Assembly (NCBI RefSeq): GCF_946886895.1
Contig: NZ_CAMPJO010000015.1
Span: 17,967-81,966 of the forward strand
Direction: 5' to 3'
Origin: an uncultured Marinobacter sp.
Lineage (GTDB): Bacteria; Pseudomonadota; Gammaproteobacteria; Pseudomonadales; Oleiphilaceae
Length of the DNA stretch: 64,000 nucleotides
Below, in pieces: positions 51,766 to 61,000 of the stretch. Both the position numbers and the translations under genes were made by a program. The notes beneath the pieces were generated by a model that ran no database searches, was not told where the DNA came from, and was given only the letters and a program-made list of their open reading frames with translations. Positions within the stretch are counted from its first letter, which is position 1; each line of letters begins with the position of its first letter.

Positions 51766-52347
51766 TCAGCGGCCGCCGTAAATCTCTCGGTTGCGCTGCT
51801 TGTCGCGCCCACCTTTTCTCACCATGACATAGACTGCGCCAGTGCCACCATGGTGCTTCCGGGCCGAATGAAAGGCCAGTACGCTCTCGAGCTCCGGCAA
51901 CCATTTGGCGAGATGACTTTTCAATTGGGCGATGCCATCGGGGTTTCGCTCACCCTTGCCGTGAAGAATGATGACCGACCGGAGCCCGTAACGGACACAG
52001 TCACCCACAAACGCAAACACTTCCCGGCGGGCCTGTTCAATGGTCATCCGGTGCAAATCCAGCCTGGCTTCGATCGGGTATTGGCCCAGGCGCAGCTTGC
52101 GGAATACGCCGTGCTGAACACCCGGTCGCTGCCAGCACAGGATATCGTGGGCGGTCAACGGGTCCACATGGTCAGACGTCAGCGGATTAGCGTCCTTTAT
52201 CGGTTTCTCGACCGCGGCCCGCTGGCGTTCCAGGTGTCCCGGTGTCAGCTCCCTGGGCGTCTCGACATTGGCCCGGTTGGGTTTGCGGATCCGTCGGACG
52301 TCCTTCATCTCTTCAAGGAAGCTGAGGCGCTCGTCTTTGGTTGTCAT
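51766..52347 (-). CDS. Smr domain protein (SmrA/YdaL-like)
   Basis: A 193-residue protein with a basic N-terminal half and a C-terminal Smr (small MutS-related) domain, about residues 90-180. It shows the two signature motifs LDLHRMTIEQARREV and ILHGKGERNPDG, with GGTGAVYVMVRK at the end. Smr domains cleave nucleic acids; recent work on relatives links them to RNA cleavage at stalled ribosomes. Stands alone, downstream of a small tandem repeat that may be part of its promoter. Confidence 0.85.
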   Translation of the reverse strand: MTTKDERLSFLEEMKDVRRIRKPNRANVETPRELTPGHLERQRAAVEKPIKDANPLTSDHVDPLTAHDILCWQRPGVQHGVFRKLRLGQYPIEARLDLHRMTIEQARREVFAFVGDCVRYGLRSVIILHGKGERNPDGIAQLKSHLAKWLPELESVLAFHSARKHHGGTGAVYVMVRKGGRDKQRNREIYGGR

Positions 52348-52358
52348 GGCCTTACTAT

Positions 52359-52400
52359 CAGTCAGTAAACGTCAGTCAATAAACGTCTGTCAAAAAACGG
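52359..52400. repeat. Three tandem 14 bp imperfect repeats upstream of the smr gene
   Basis: Units CAGTCAGTAAACGT (52359-52372), CAGTCAATAAACGT (52373-52386) and CTGTCAAAAAACGG (52387-52400) follow without gaps. On the minus strand they contain TTGACA and TTGACT, so they may supply -35 elements for smr, or repeated operator sites. They begin 11 bases from the smr start. Confidence 0.6.
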
Positions 52401-52542
52401 TGGCATCGGAGGACTTTATCACTCGCCCGGGTCGCCATAAAGAAATCCAGCGCCCCGATTCAGCGGATGGCAAATCCTGCGGTCGCCACCGGCCCGGATA
52501 CGCTACACTGCACACGGATAGCCACGCAGAAACGGATAACCC

Positions 52543-54459
52543 ATGGCCGCAGCGACCCCGGACAACAACCGCCCCCAGAATACCCGCGCAATCATGACTT
52601 TTCTGCGTGAACACGCGCCGTTTTCCAGTATGGACGACACGCACCTGGCACACTTCGCCGAACATGCGTCTCTGCGGTTCTTTGCCGACGGCGACGTGGT
52701 GCTGTCACCGGACGACGGTGTCGTAAAGCGGTTTTACGTGGTGAAACAGGGCCGAATCCGTGGTGAGCGCCACAACGAAAAGGAAGACAAGCCGGAAACC
52801 ACCTTTGAAATCAGCCTGGGAGAATGCTTCCCGCTCGCCGCCCTGATCGGTGAACGGCCGACACGCACCCTGCATCGGGCCGCCGGAGACACCTTCTGCC
52901 TCAGCATAGAGCAGGATGCCTTCATTACGCTGTTTTCTGAAAGTGAGCCCTTCCGGGACTTTTGCCTGCGCGGCGTCAGCAGCCTGCTGGACCAGGTTAA
53001 CCGGCGCATCCAGTCCGGCGCCATGGCGTCGATCGGATCAAATACCTCGCTGGACACTCCGCTGGAACGCTACGCCCTGCGCAACCCCATCGTCTGCTCC
53101 CCCGACCTGCCGGTTCGGAAAGCGGTCGCGCGTATGCATGACAACAACGTCGGCAGCATCATTATTACTGACGACAACCGGCACCCCATCGGCATTTTTA
53201 CCCTGCGCGACCTGCGCACCATGATTGCCGAAGAAAAAGGTCCCCTGGATACGCCGGTCCGGCAGGTCATGACCCATGCTCCCTGCCGACTGCCGTCGCA
53301 TGCCGATGCGTTTGAGGCGGCGCTGCTGATGGCGGAACACCATTTTGCCCACCTCTGCGTGGTGGACGACGACGACCACCTGATTGGCGTGGTTTCCGAG
53401 CGGGACCTGTTCGCCCTGCAGCGGGTGGATCTGGTCAACCTTGCCCGCACCATCGGCACGGCAACCCATCTCCGGACGCTGGTCAGCCTTCGCTCCGATG
53501 TCTCCCGACTGGTGGACGCCATGCTGGCTCACGGTGCGGACTCCGGACAGGTGGTCAAAATCATCACCACCCTGAACGACGTTACCGTCCGCCGCGTACT
53601 GGAGCTGAATAAAAAGAAAAATGATCCAGGCATTCCCTTTACCTGGCTCACCTTCGGCAGCGAAGGGCGCCAGGAGCAGACGCTGCTGACCGACCAGGAT
53701 AACGGCATTCTGTTCCAGACCCCGGAAGGCATGACCGAAGATCAGGTTCGGGAGAAGCTGCTGCCGTTCGCCCGCAAGGTAAATGACGAACTGGCCGAGT
53801 GCGGATTCACCCTGTGCAAGGGCAACATCATGGCCAGCAATCCCAAACTGTGCCTGAGCGACCGTGAGTGGGATGACTGGTTTATCCGCTTTATTGACGT
53901 TTCAACACCACAGAACCTGGTTTATTCCTCCATTTTCCTGGACATGCGAGCCGTTTTTGGCCCGATGGTGCCCCTGGACGCACTGCTGGAGAAGGTCCTG
54001 ACCCGGATCCGCAAGAATGCGCTGTTTCAGAAAATGCTGGCCGTGAACGCGTTCCAGCGCAAACCTCCGCTCACCATGTTCCGCAACTTTCGCTACGTGT
54101 CAGAGGGCAACAAGAGGGCGCTGGATCTGAAGCGCCAGGGACTGGCGCCCTTCGTGGAATCTGTGCGGGTATTTGCGCTGGCGAACGGCGTGGAATCCGC
54201 CAATACTCTGGAGCGTATGAGTGAGCTGGCGGAGAAAGGCGTGTTCGATGCCAAAGACGCCAACGCGTGGAAAGAGGCCTACAGTCTGATCCAGGCCATC
54301 CGCATGCGGGCCCATCAGGAGATGCTGGACAAGGGAGAAGAACTGACAAACTACATCGATCCCGATGATCTGAACCCGCTGGACAGGCGAATTCTGAGAG
54401 AGTCATTTCGACAGGCCCAGAGGCTGCAACAGAAACTGGAAGTCACCTACCAACTCTGA
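52543..54459 (+). CDS. Cyclic-nucleotide-binding / CBS / DUF294 nucleotidyltransferase-like protein
   Basis: A 638-residue cytoplasmic signalling protein. Domains in order: cNMP-binding-like (about 20-150, FFADGDVVLSPDDGVVKRFYVVKQG); a CBS pair (about 170-300, ARMHDNNVGSIIITDDN and LIGVVSERDLFAL); a DUF294 nucleotidyltransferase (TFGSEGRQEQTLLTDQDNG, with the GS and DxD metal motif near residue 380); and the helical DUF294_C domain. The family is commonly encoded next to acetate-type symporters and an exonuclease, as here, but its target is not known. It probably senses a nucleotide and modifies a partner. Confidence 0.85.
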   Translation: MAAATPDNNRPQNTRAIMTFLREHAPFSSMDDTHLAHFAEHASLRFFADGDVVLSPDDGVVKRFYVVKQGRIRGERHNEKEDKPETTFEISLGECFPLAALIGERPTRTLHRAAGDTFCLSIEQDAFITLFSESEPFRDFCLRGVSSLLDQVNRRIQSGAMASIGSNTSLDTPLERYALRNPIVCSPDLPVRKAVARMHDNNVGSIIITDDNRHPIGIFTLRDLRTMIAEEKGPLDTPVRQVMTHAPCRLPSHADAFEAALLMAEHHFAHLCVVDDDDHLIGVVSERDLFALQRVDLVNLARTIGTATHLRTLVSLRSDVSRLVDAMLAHGADSGQVVKIITTLNDVTVRRVLELNKKKNDPGIPFTWLTFGSEGRQEQTLLTDQDNGILFQTPEGMTEDQVREKLLPFARKVNDELAECGFTLCKGNIMASNPKLCLSDREWDDWFIRFIDVSTPQNLVYSSIFLDMRAVFGPMVPLDALLEKVLTRIRKNALFQKMLAVNAFQRKPPLTMFRNFRYVSEGNKRALDLKRQGLAPFVESVRVFALANGVESANTLERMSELAEKGVFDAKDANAWKEAYSLIQAIRMRAHQEMLDKGEELTNYIDPDDLNPLDRRILRESFRQAQRLQQKLEVTYQL

Positions 54460-54474
54460 CACCGGGCGCCCTCC

Positions 54475-55182
54475 ATGCTGGAACAGATCAAACACTGGAT
54501 TGAACGTCGTCGTGGTAGCCAAATCAGTCACCACGACCCGGCCAACCTGCCTACGCCGAAAACCGCAGCGGATCAGCGCCTGTCGGATTGCCGGCTGATT
54601 GTGCTGGACCTTGAAACCACTGGCCTCACCCCCTCCAAAGACGAAGTCATTGCTATTGGTGCCGTTGCCATCAGCGGGGGCGCTATTAACCTGAATGACC
54701 AATTCGACCTGGTGCTTCGGCGGCCGGAACTCGATATCCGCGAAACGGTACTGATTCACGGCATTGGCCCGGAGGCGCTGACCCAGGGACACGAGACCGA
54801 GGATGCCCTGCTTTACCTCCTGGAATGGATGAACGGCGACCCATTGCTGGCCTATCACTCGGCCTTCGATCAGAAATTCCTGGAGAAAACCCTCAAGGCA
54901 CAACTCGGCTACACCCTCAGCCATCTATGGATCGATGTCGCCGACCTGCTGCCTGCCTTCTTCCCGGACGCCAATCCCGGTGGCCGCGGCCTGGATCACT
55001 GGGCCGATTTTTTTGGCCTTGAAGTCAGCGAACGACACCACGCCGCCGCCGACGCACTGGTGACCGCCGAGCTCACCCTGACGGCACTGAACAGGGCCAG
55101 AAAAACCGAGATTAACACCCTACGGGCACTGCACGAAAAGCTCAAATATCATCGCAGGCTGAAAAACATGCATCGCTTCTGA
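54475..55182 (+). CDS. DnaQ-like 3'-5' exonuclease family protein
   Basis: A 235-residue DEDD exonuclease. Exo I is VLDLETTGL (D45, E47), Exo II lies in AYHSAFDQKFLEK and Exo III is RHHAAADALVTAEL, of the DEDDh type with the histidine just before. A basic N-terminal helix precedes the domain. It follows the DUF294 gene by 15 bases. The pairing is conserved around these symporter loci, which suggests a regulatory or nucleotide-clearing role rather than replication proofreading; that is inference. Confidence 0.87.
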   Translation: MLEQIKHWIERRRGSQISHHDPANLPTPKTAADQRLSDCRLIVLDLETTGLTPSKDEVIAIGAVAISGGAINLNDQFDLVLRRPELDIRETVLIHGIGPEALTQGHETEDALLYLLEWMNGDPLLAYHSAFDQKFLEKTLKAQLGYTLSHLWIDVADLLPAFFPDANPGGRGLDHWADFFGLEVSERHHAAADALVTAELTLTALNRARKTEINTLRALHEKLKYHRRLKNMHRF

Positions 55183-55392
55183 TGGATAACGCGTGGGGCG
55201 TTTCAAAAACGCGAATTGGCTTCCAAATTACTGAGAATTAGACCTTTTGCCAATATCTATAAATTGTTTCACCAGTAAAGTCGTGAGGGACAATTAGTCG
55301 GAGAAGTACTTATATGAATAATAAATTCTCTAACCACTGCACCTTGTCAATAACCCACCTCACGTTAACAACAACAAGACAGGAGTAATCCT
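55183..55392 (+). promoter_or_regulatory. AT-rich promoter region of the DUF4212-symporter operon
   Basis: A 210 bp gap that is strikingly AT-rich from about 55220 to 55375 compared with its neighbours. It starts with a small GCGTTT-CAA-AAACGC hairpin (55198-55212) that has no T run. AGGAG lies seven bases before the DUF4212 start. I cannot place a confident -35/-10. In other species such operons are activated by a LuxR-type regulator, so a binding site is expected here. Confidence 0.4.
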
Positions 55393-55656
55393 ATGTCAGG
55401 TCATAGCTACGACGCTGAGAAATACTGGAAGGCGAATCTTCGCCTGATCTTCGGGAGCCTGATTGTCTGGGCCCTGGTTTCCTATGGCTTCGCTATTCTG
55501 CTCCGCCCAATGCTCGCCGGTATCCCGATCGGTGGAACCGACCTGGGCTTCTGGTTCGCTCAACAAGGTTCAATTCTTGTGTTTATCGCCCTGATTTTTC
55601 ATTACGCATGGCGCATGAACAAGATCGACGAAAAATTCGGCGTGCATGAGGAGTAA
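55393..55656 (+). CDS. DUF4212 small membrane subunit of a solute:sodium symporter
   Basis: An 87-residue membrane protein with two helices (LIFGSLIVWALVSYGFAILL and GSILVFIALIFHYAWRM) and a charged C-terminus (NKIDEKFGVHEE). It is the usual companion of the VC2705-type symporter, and is analogous to YjcH beside ActP in E. coli. GGSDLGFW-like motif (GGTDLGFWFAQQGS) is the family hallmark. AGGAG precedes the ATG, and the symporter starts seven bases after its stop. Confidence 0.9.
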   Translation: MSGHSYDAEKYWKANLRLIFGSLIVWALVSYGFAILLRPMLAGIPIGGTDLGFWFAQQGSILVFIALIFHYAWRMNKIDEKFGVHEE

Positions 55657-55662
55657 GACACA

Positions 55663-57429
55663 ATGAGCCAATTTGCGATTAACCTGATTTTTGTAGGGGG
55701 TTCCTTCCTCCTCTATATCCTCATCGCTATCTGGGCAAAGGCTGGTAGCACGAAGGATTTCTATGTCGCCGGCGGCGGCGTTCACCCGGTCACCAACGGT
55801 ATGGCGATCGGCGCGGACTGGATGTCAGCGGCATCTTTCATCTCCATGGCGGGCCTGATCGCCGCCGGTGGCTACGCCAACTCCACGTTCCTGATGGGCT
55901 GGACTGGCGGTTACGTACTGTTGGCCATGCTGCTGGCGCCTTACCTGCGCAAGTTTGGCAAGTTTACCGTTCCCGAGTTCATCGGTGACCGGTTCTACAG
56001 CAAGAACGCCAGACTGGTAGCGGTTATCTGTCTGATCGTGGCGTCTGTCACCTACGTTATCGGCCAGATGGCCGGTGCTGGTGTTGCCTTCTCCCGCTTC
56101 CTGGAAGTCGATGCCACAACCGGCCTGATGATTGCGGCCGTGGTTGTCTTTGTCTACGCCGTACTTGGCGGCATGAAGGGCATCACCTACACACAGGTTG
56201 CACAGTACTGCGTTCTGATCATCGCCTACACCATCCCGGCTGTATTCATTTCGCTGCAACTGACCGGCAATCCGCTGCCTCCGCTGGGCCTGTTCTCCAC
56301 TCACGTGGATTCCGGCATGCCCATCCTGGACAAGCTGAACCAGGTCATCACCGACCTCGGCTTCAACGAATACACCGCAGACGTGGACAACAAACTGAAC
56401 ATGGTTCTGTTTACCCTGTCCCTGATGATCGGTACTGCGGGCCTGCCACACGTTATCATCCGTTTCTTCACCGTACCGAAAGTGGCGGATGCCCGCTGGT
56501 CGGCTGGCTGGGCACTGGTTTTCATCGCCCTGCTGTACCTGACTGCACCGGCCGTTGCCTCCATGGCCCGTCTCAACCTGATGACCACCATCTACCCGGA
56601 TGGCACCTCCGCGGCGCCGATCCAGTACGATGAGCGGCCGCAATGGATCAAAGAGTGGGAAGTCACCGGTCTGATCCAGTATACCGACAAGAACGAAGAT
56701 GGCCGCATCCAGCTCTACAACGATGTGCCGTCCTTCGAGCAAGAAGCGGATGCCCGGGGCTGGAAAGGCAACGAACTGGTCGTCAACCGGGACATCCTGG
56801 TTCTGGCCAATCCGGAAATCGCCAACCTTCCGGGCTGGGTTATCGGCCTGATTGCAGCCGGTGGCTTGGCCGCCGCCCTGTCAACGGCTGCCGGCCTGCT
56901 GCTGGCAATATCGTCGGCGGTGAGTCACGACCTGATCAAGGGCTCCATCAACCCGAACATCACGGAGAAAGGCGAGCTGTTGGCCGCCCGGATCTCCATG
57001 GCGGTGGCGATCGTGGTGGCCACCTGGCTGGGTGCCAACCCGCCAGGCTTCGCGGCACAGGTGGTGGCACTGGCGTTCGGTATTGCCGCAGCCTCCCTGT
57101 TCCCGGCGCTGATGATGGGGATCTTCTCAAAGCGTGTTAACAACACTGGCGCCATCGCTGGTATGCTGACCGGTCTGGGCTTCACCCTGGCGTACATCTT
57201 TGTGTACAAGGGTTGGCTGTTCATTCCAGGCACCAACAACCTGCCGGACACCCCGGAAAACTGGGTGCTGGGTATCTCCCCGCTGTCCATCGGTGCAATT
57301 GGTGCCGTCGTCAACTTTGCGGTAGCCTTCATTGTATCCAATGCAACTGAAGAGCCGCCCGTTGAGATTCAGGAACTGGTTGAAAGCGTTCGTTACCCGC
57401 GCGGTGCCGGACAGTCTCAAGACCACTAA
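55663..57429 (+). CDS. Sodium:solute symporter (SLC5 family, VC2705-type), probable acetate/short-chain monocarboxylate transporter
   Basis: A 588-residue transporter with about 13 membrane helices. Family motifs are FYVAGGGVHPVTNGMAIGADW, TGGYVLLAMLLAPYLRKFG and GLPHVIIRFFTVPKVADAR, and GGLAAALSTAAGLLLAISSAVSHD supplies the sodium site. A large extramembrane insert (about 305-385) contains DKNEDGRIQLYN (342-353), which fits an EF-hand calcium loop except at the last position. Substrate is inferred from the family and from the CrbS-like sensor encoded downstream. A strong terminator follows. Confidence 0.88.
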   Translation: MSQFAINLIFVGGSFLLYILIAIWAKAGSTKDFYVAGGGVHPVTNGMAIGADWMSAASFISMAGLIAAGGYANSTFLMGWTGGYVLLAMLLAPYLRKFGKFTVPEFIGDRFYSKNARLVAVICLIVASVTYVIGQMAGAGVAFSRFLEVDATTGLMIAAVVVFVYAVLGGMKGITYTQVAQYCVLIIAYTIPAVFISLQLTGNPLPPLGLFSTHVDSGMPILDKLNQVITDLGFNEYTADVDNKLNMVLFTLSLMIGTAGLPHVIIRFFTVPKVADARWSAGWALVFIALLYLTAPAVASMARLNLMTTIYPDGTSAAPIQYDERPQWIKEWEVTGLIQYTDKNEDGRIQLYNDVPSFEQEADARGWKGNELVVNRDILVLANPEIANLPGWVIGLIAAGGLAAALSTAAGLLLAISSAVSHDLIKGSINPNITEKGELLAARISMAVAIVVATWLGANPPGFAAQVVALAFGIAAASLFPALMMGIFSKRVNNTGAIAGMLTGLGFTLAYIFVYKGWLFIPGTNNLPDTPENWVLGISPLSIGAIGAVVNFAVAFIVSNATEEPPVEIQELVESVRYPRGAGQSQDH

Positions 57430-57476
57430 GCATGAGCCCAACCTGATTTATACCTTGTATTGACAGGTTGAACACG

Positions 57477-57511
57477 AACGGGCTTCCTCGCTGAGGGAGC
57501 CCGTTTTTTTT
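57477..57511 (+). terminator. Intrinsic terminator after the symporter gene
   Basis: AACGGGCT stem, TCCTC/GAGGG extension with one G-T pair, GCT loop, AGCCCGTT stem and then a run of Ts, 48 bases after the symporter stop. It separates the transport operon from the sensor operon. Confidence 0.9.
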
Positions 57512-57525
57512 AAGGAAGTGACTTT

Positions 57526-58032
57526 ATGTTCTGGACGTTTATTGCCACTGTTTTCTGTGGCCTTGGTGCCGCCGGCATTGCCCTCGGCATCCGCGCGGCC
57601 ACACGTAATACCGCGCCCAAGTGGATCATCCCCGTCTTCGCCGGAGCGGGCATGCTTGGCTACCTTATTTATGGCGAGTACACCTGGTATGACCACAAGC
57701 AGTCGCTGCTTCCCGAGGAGGCCATTGTGGTTGATACTGAGCGAGACGCCATTTTATGGCGGCCGTGGACCTTTGCGTTTCCTTATGTCACGGCTTTCAC
57801 AACCGTCGATACCAAGAGCATAAATCGCGGCTCAGACGAATCCGCTGTGACGAGCTTTACGCTCTATCGTTTTGAGCAGAAGATGGCAGACGCCGTATCG
57901 CACCGGGTTCACCTGCTGAATTGTGACACCCGTGAACTGGTGCCACTGGGCTCCGACGGTCGTCCCCGCGTGGATAACATGAAGACTCTGGCCATCGGCG
58001 ACGCCCTGCTGAAAACGGTCTGCACTGGCTAG
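57526..58032 (+). CDS. Small membrane protein of unknown function between symporter and sensor kinase
   Basis: A 168-residue protein I do not recognise. It has two N-terminal membrane helices (MFWTFIATVFCGLGAAGIALG and WIIPVFAGAGMLGYLIY). These precede a soluble domain that begins WYDHKQSLLPEEAIVVDTERDAILWRPW in two conserved-looking pieces and ends with a cysteine-containing tail (LLNCDTREL, LLKTVCTG). AAGGA precedes the ATG, only 14 bases past the terminator T run, so transcription must start nearby or read through. Its position suggests a role in the acetate signalling island; this is inference. Confidence 0.75.
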   Translation: MFWTFIATVFCGLGAAGIALGIRAATRNTAPKWIIPVFAGAGMLGYLIYGEYTWYDHKQSLLPEEAIVVDTERDAILWRPWTFAFPYVTAFTTVDTKSINRGSDESAVTSFTLYRFEQKMADAVSHRVHLLNCDTRELVPLGSDGRPRVDNMKTLAIGDALLKTVCTG

Positions 58033-58084
58033 CCACCGAGCATGAGCAGCCCTGGAACGCAACGCCGTATAGGCTCAAGGTTAT

Positions 58085-61000
58085 ATGATTAGCGCCTGGC
58101 TACTGATTCTGATATCAATCACGTATATATCCGTGCTGTTTGCCATTGCCTGGGCCGGCGACAAACATCCGGGACTTTATCGCCGCCGGCTTGCGCGCAC
58201 ACATATCTACTCCCTGTCACTGGCCGTTTACTTCACGTCCTGGACATTCTACGGCGCCGTGGGCCGGGCAACCCAGGAAGGCCTGGGCTTTCTGCCTATC
58301 TACCTCGGCCCGCTGCTGGTCTTTGTCTTTGGCGCGCCCCTGCTGCGCCGGATCATCCATATCAGCAAACGCAATAACAGCACCTCGATTGCCGACTTCA
58401 TTGCCTCACGCTATGGCAAATCGCAATTGCTCGCCGCCATGATTGCCACCTTCGCCCTGGTTGGCAGCGTGCCCTACATTGCGCTCCAGCTCAAAGCCAT
58501 CGCTATGGGCTTCAACGTCCTGTCCCAGACCGGAAATGGCTACCCGGAACTCAGCTCCGCCGCCTGGAACGACTCCGCCTGGTACATCACCCTGGCACTC
58601 GCTGTATTCACTGTCCTGTTCGGCACTCGCCACCTGGAATCCACGGAACATCATCGTGGCATGATTCAGGCCGTGGCCTTCGAGTCCCTGATTAAACTGG
58701 TTGCCTTCGTCGCTGTCGGGCTTTTTGTCGGTTATGGACTCTACAACGGGTTTGGTGACCTTTTTTCACACGTAAGCGACGCAAACCTGATCGGCACCCT
58801 GACCACCGATGGTCTGGCTGCCCCCGCCTTCATCACCCAAACACTGGTGGCAATGCTGGCCATCATCTGCTTGCCCCGGCAGTTCCACGTCATGGTGGTT
58901 GAAAACACCGACCATCGGGATTTTGAATTCGCCCGCTGGGCCATGCCAATTTACCTGGTGGTCGCCAGCGCCTTTGTTCTGCCAATCGCCGCTGCCGGCA
59001 TGTTGTTGCCGGGAACAGCCACTGGTAACCCCGACATACTCATCCTCCAGTTACCCATCCTTGCTGGTGAAAAGTGGCTGGCGATCCTTGCTTTCCTGGG
59101 GGGAGGGTCCGCTGCAGCAGCCATGGTCATTGTCTGCTCCGTGGCCATCGCCACCATGGTAAGCAATGAAATTGTCATGCCCGCTCTGCTCAAATTTTTT
59201 CGCCCGGGGATGAACCGGCGAGCCGATCTGAGCTATTTGCTGCTCAGCATTCGGCGGGTCGCCATCTTCGTTGTCCTGTTGACCGCTTACGGTTTTTACC
59301 GGATGGCCGGCGAAGACTATAGCCTGACCGCCTTCGGCTTACTGTCCTTTGCGGCCGCAGCGCAGTTCGGCCCTGCCCTTGTTGGCGGCATTCTATGGCG
59401 CCGGGGCAATTACATGGGCGCAGTATGGGGGCTCGCACTGGGTTTCCTGATCTGGTGCTATACCCTGCTGCTCCCGGCGCTGGCCACCACCGGCTGGGTG
59501 ACCGACACCCTGATCAATCACGGAATCTGGGGGCTGAACTGGACCCGGCCCACGGCACTGTTTGGCCTGGAACTTGACCAGACCAGCCACGGGATTGTCT
59601 GGAGTTTGGGCGTGAATACCGTGGTATACATCGTACTTTCCATGCTGACGCGCCAGCGAGTACGGGAAAAAATACAGATTGCCTCCTTTTTCCACGACCC
59701 CCAGCCAAAGCCGGACACCGCCCAGCACCAAAGCTGGCAGGGGGAGGTCCTCACTTCGGACTTACAGGCTTTGACCGATCGTTTTATGGGCGAAGAGCGT
59801 TCGGAAACCATTTTCCGGAACTATGAGCGGCGCAACGCCATCCGCCTGCACCCACACCGGCCCGCGTCCGCTCACCTGATGAAGTACATCGAGCGGCAAC
59901 TGGCTTCGGTTATCGGTGCCTCAACGGCCAGGGTCGTGCTGGAATCGACGCTGACCGGCCGTGACATGCAGATTGAGGACGTAGTCAGTATTGTCGATGA
60001 AGCCTCTCAGGCCATGACATTCAGCCGGGAGCTGCTGCAATCGGCCATAGAAAACATCAGCCTGGGCGTCTCGGTAGTAAACCACCAACAACAACTTGTA
60101 GTGTGGAACCACCGATACCTGGAACTATTCACCTATCCCAAGGGGTTTGTACGCGTTGGCCGCCCGGTAGAAGACCTGATGCGTTACAACCTCACCAATG
60201 CCAACCTTTCCGCCCGCCGGATCGACGACATTATCGCTGACCGGTGCGCCAGTATGCGTGAGGGCCAGCCAATGTCCTATGAACGCCAGCGGCCCGACGG
60301 CACGGTTTTGCGAGTGGATGGCAGCCCGATTCCGGGCGGTGGCTATGTTACGACCTTCCAGGACATCACCGCCATGCGCCGGACGGAGCAGGCGTTGAAA
60401 GAGACCAACATCTATCTGGAGCAGCGGGTAAAAGAAAGAACGCAGGAACTTCAGGTCATCAACGAACAGATGTTGAAAGCCAAATCAGTGGCCGAACAGG
60501 CAAACCAGAGCAAGACCCGCTTTCTGGCCTCTGCCAGCCACGATCTGTTACAGCCATTGAATGCCGCCCGGTTATTTACATCGGCACTCGCCGGCAAGGC
60601 AGGTGACACAGAAGCCAAAGATCTGGTCGACCATATCGATAGCTCACTGGGGGCCGCAGAGGAAATCATCAGTACCCTGCTTGATATTTCCAAGCTCGAT
60701 GCCGGCGCTCTGGAGCCCGACATCGCTGCTTTCCCCGTAAACGAAATCATGCGGCACCTTGCCACGGATTTTTCGGCCATTGCCAAGGACCAGGGATTGG
60801 AGCTCCATGTGGTTCCCAGCAGTGTCTGGGTACGATCCGATGCCAAGTTGCTGCGGCGCGTGGTCCAGAATTTCCTCTCAAACGCCATCCGCTATACACC
60901 GGAAGGCAAAATCCTGCTGGGTTGCCGTCGACTCCGAGGCTATCTCCGCATTGAGGTATGGGACACAGGCCCTGGAATACCCGAGGATCAGTTGGCCCAT

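Noticed and set aside
55198..55212. GCGTTT-CAA-AAACGC hairpin after the exonuclease gene
   Set aside because: Short stem without a T run on either strand; not enough to call a terminator.
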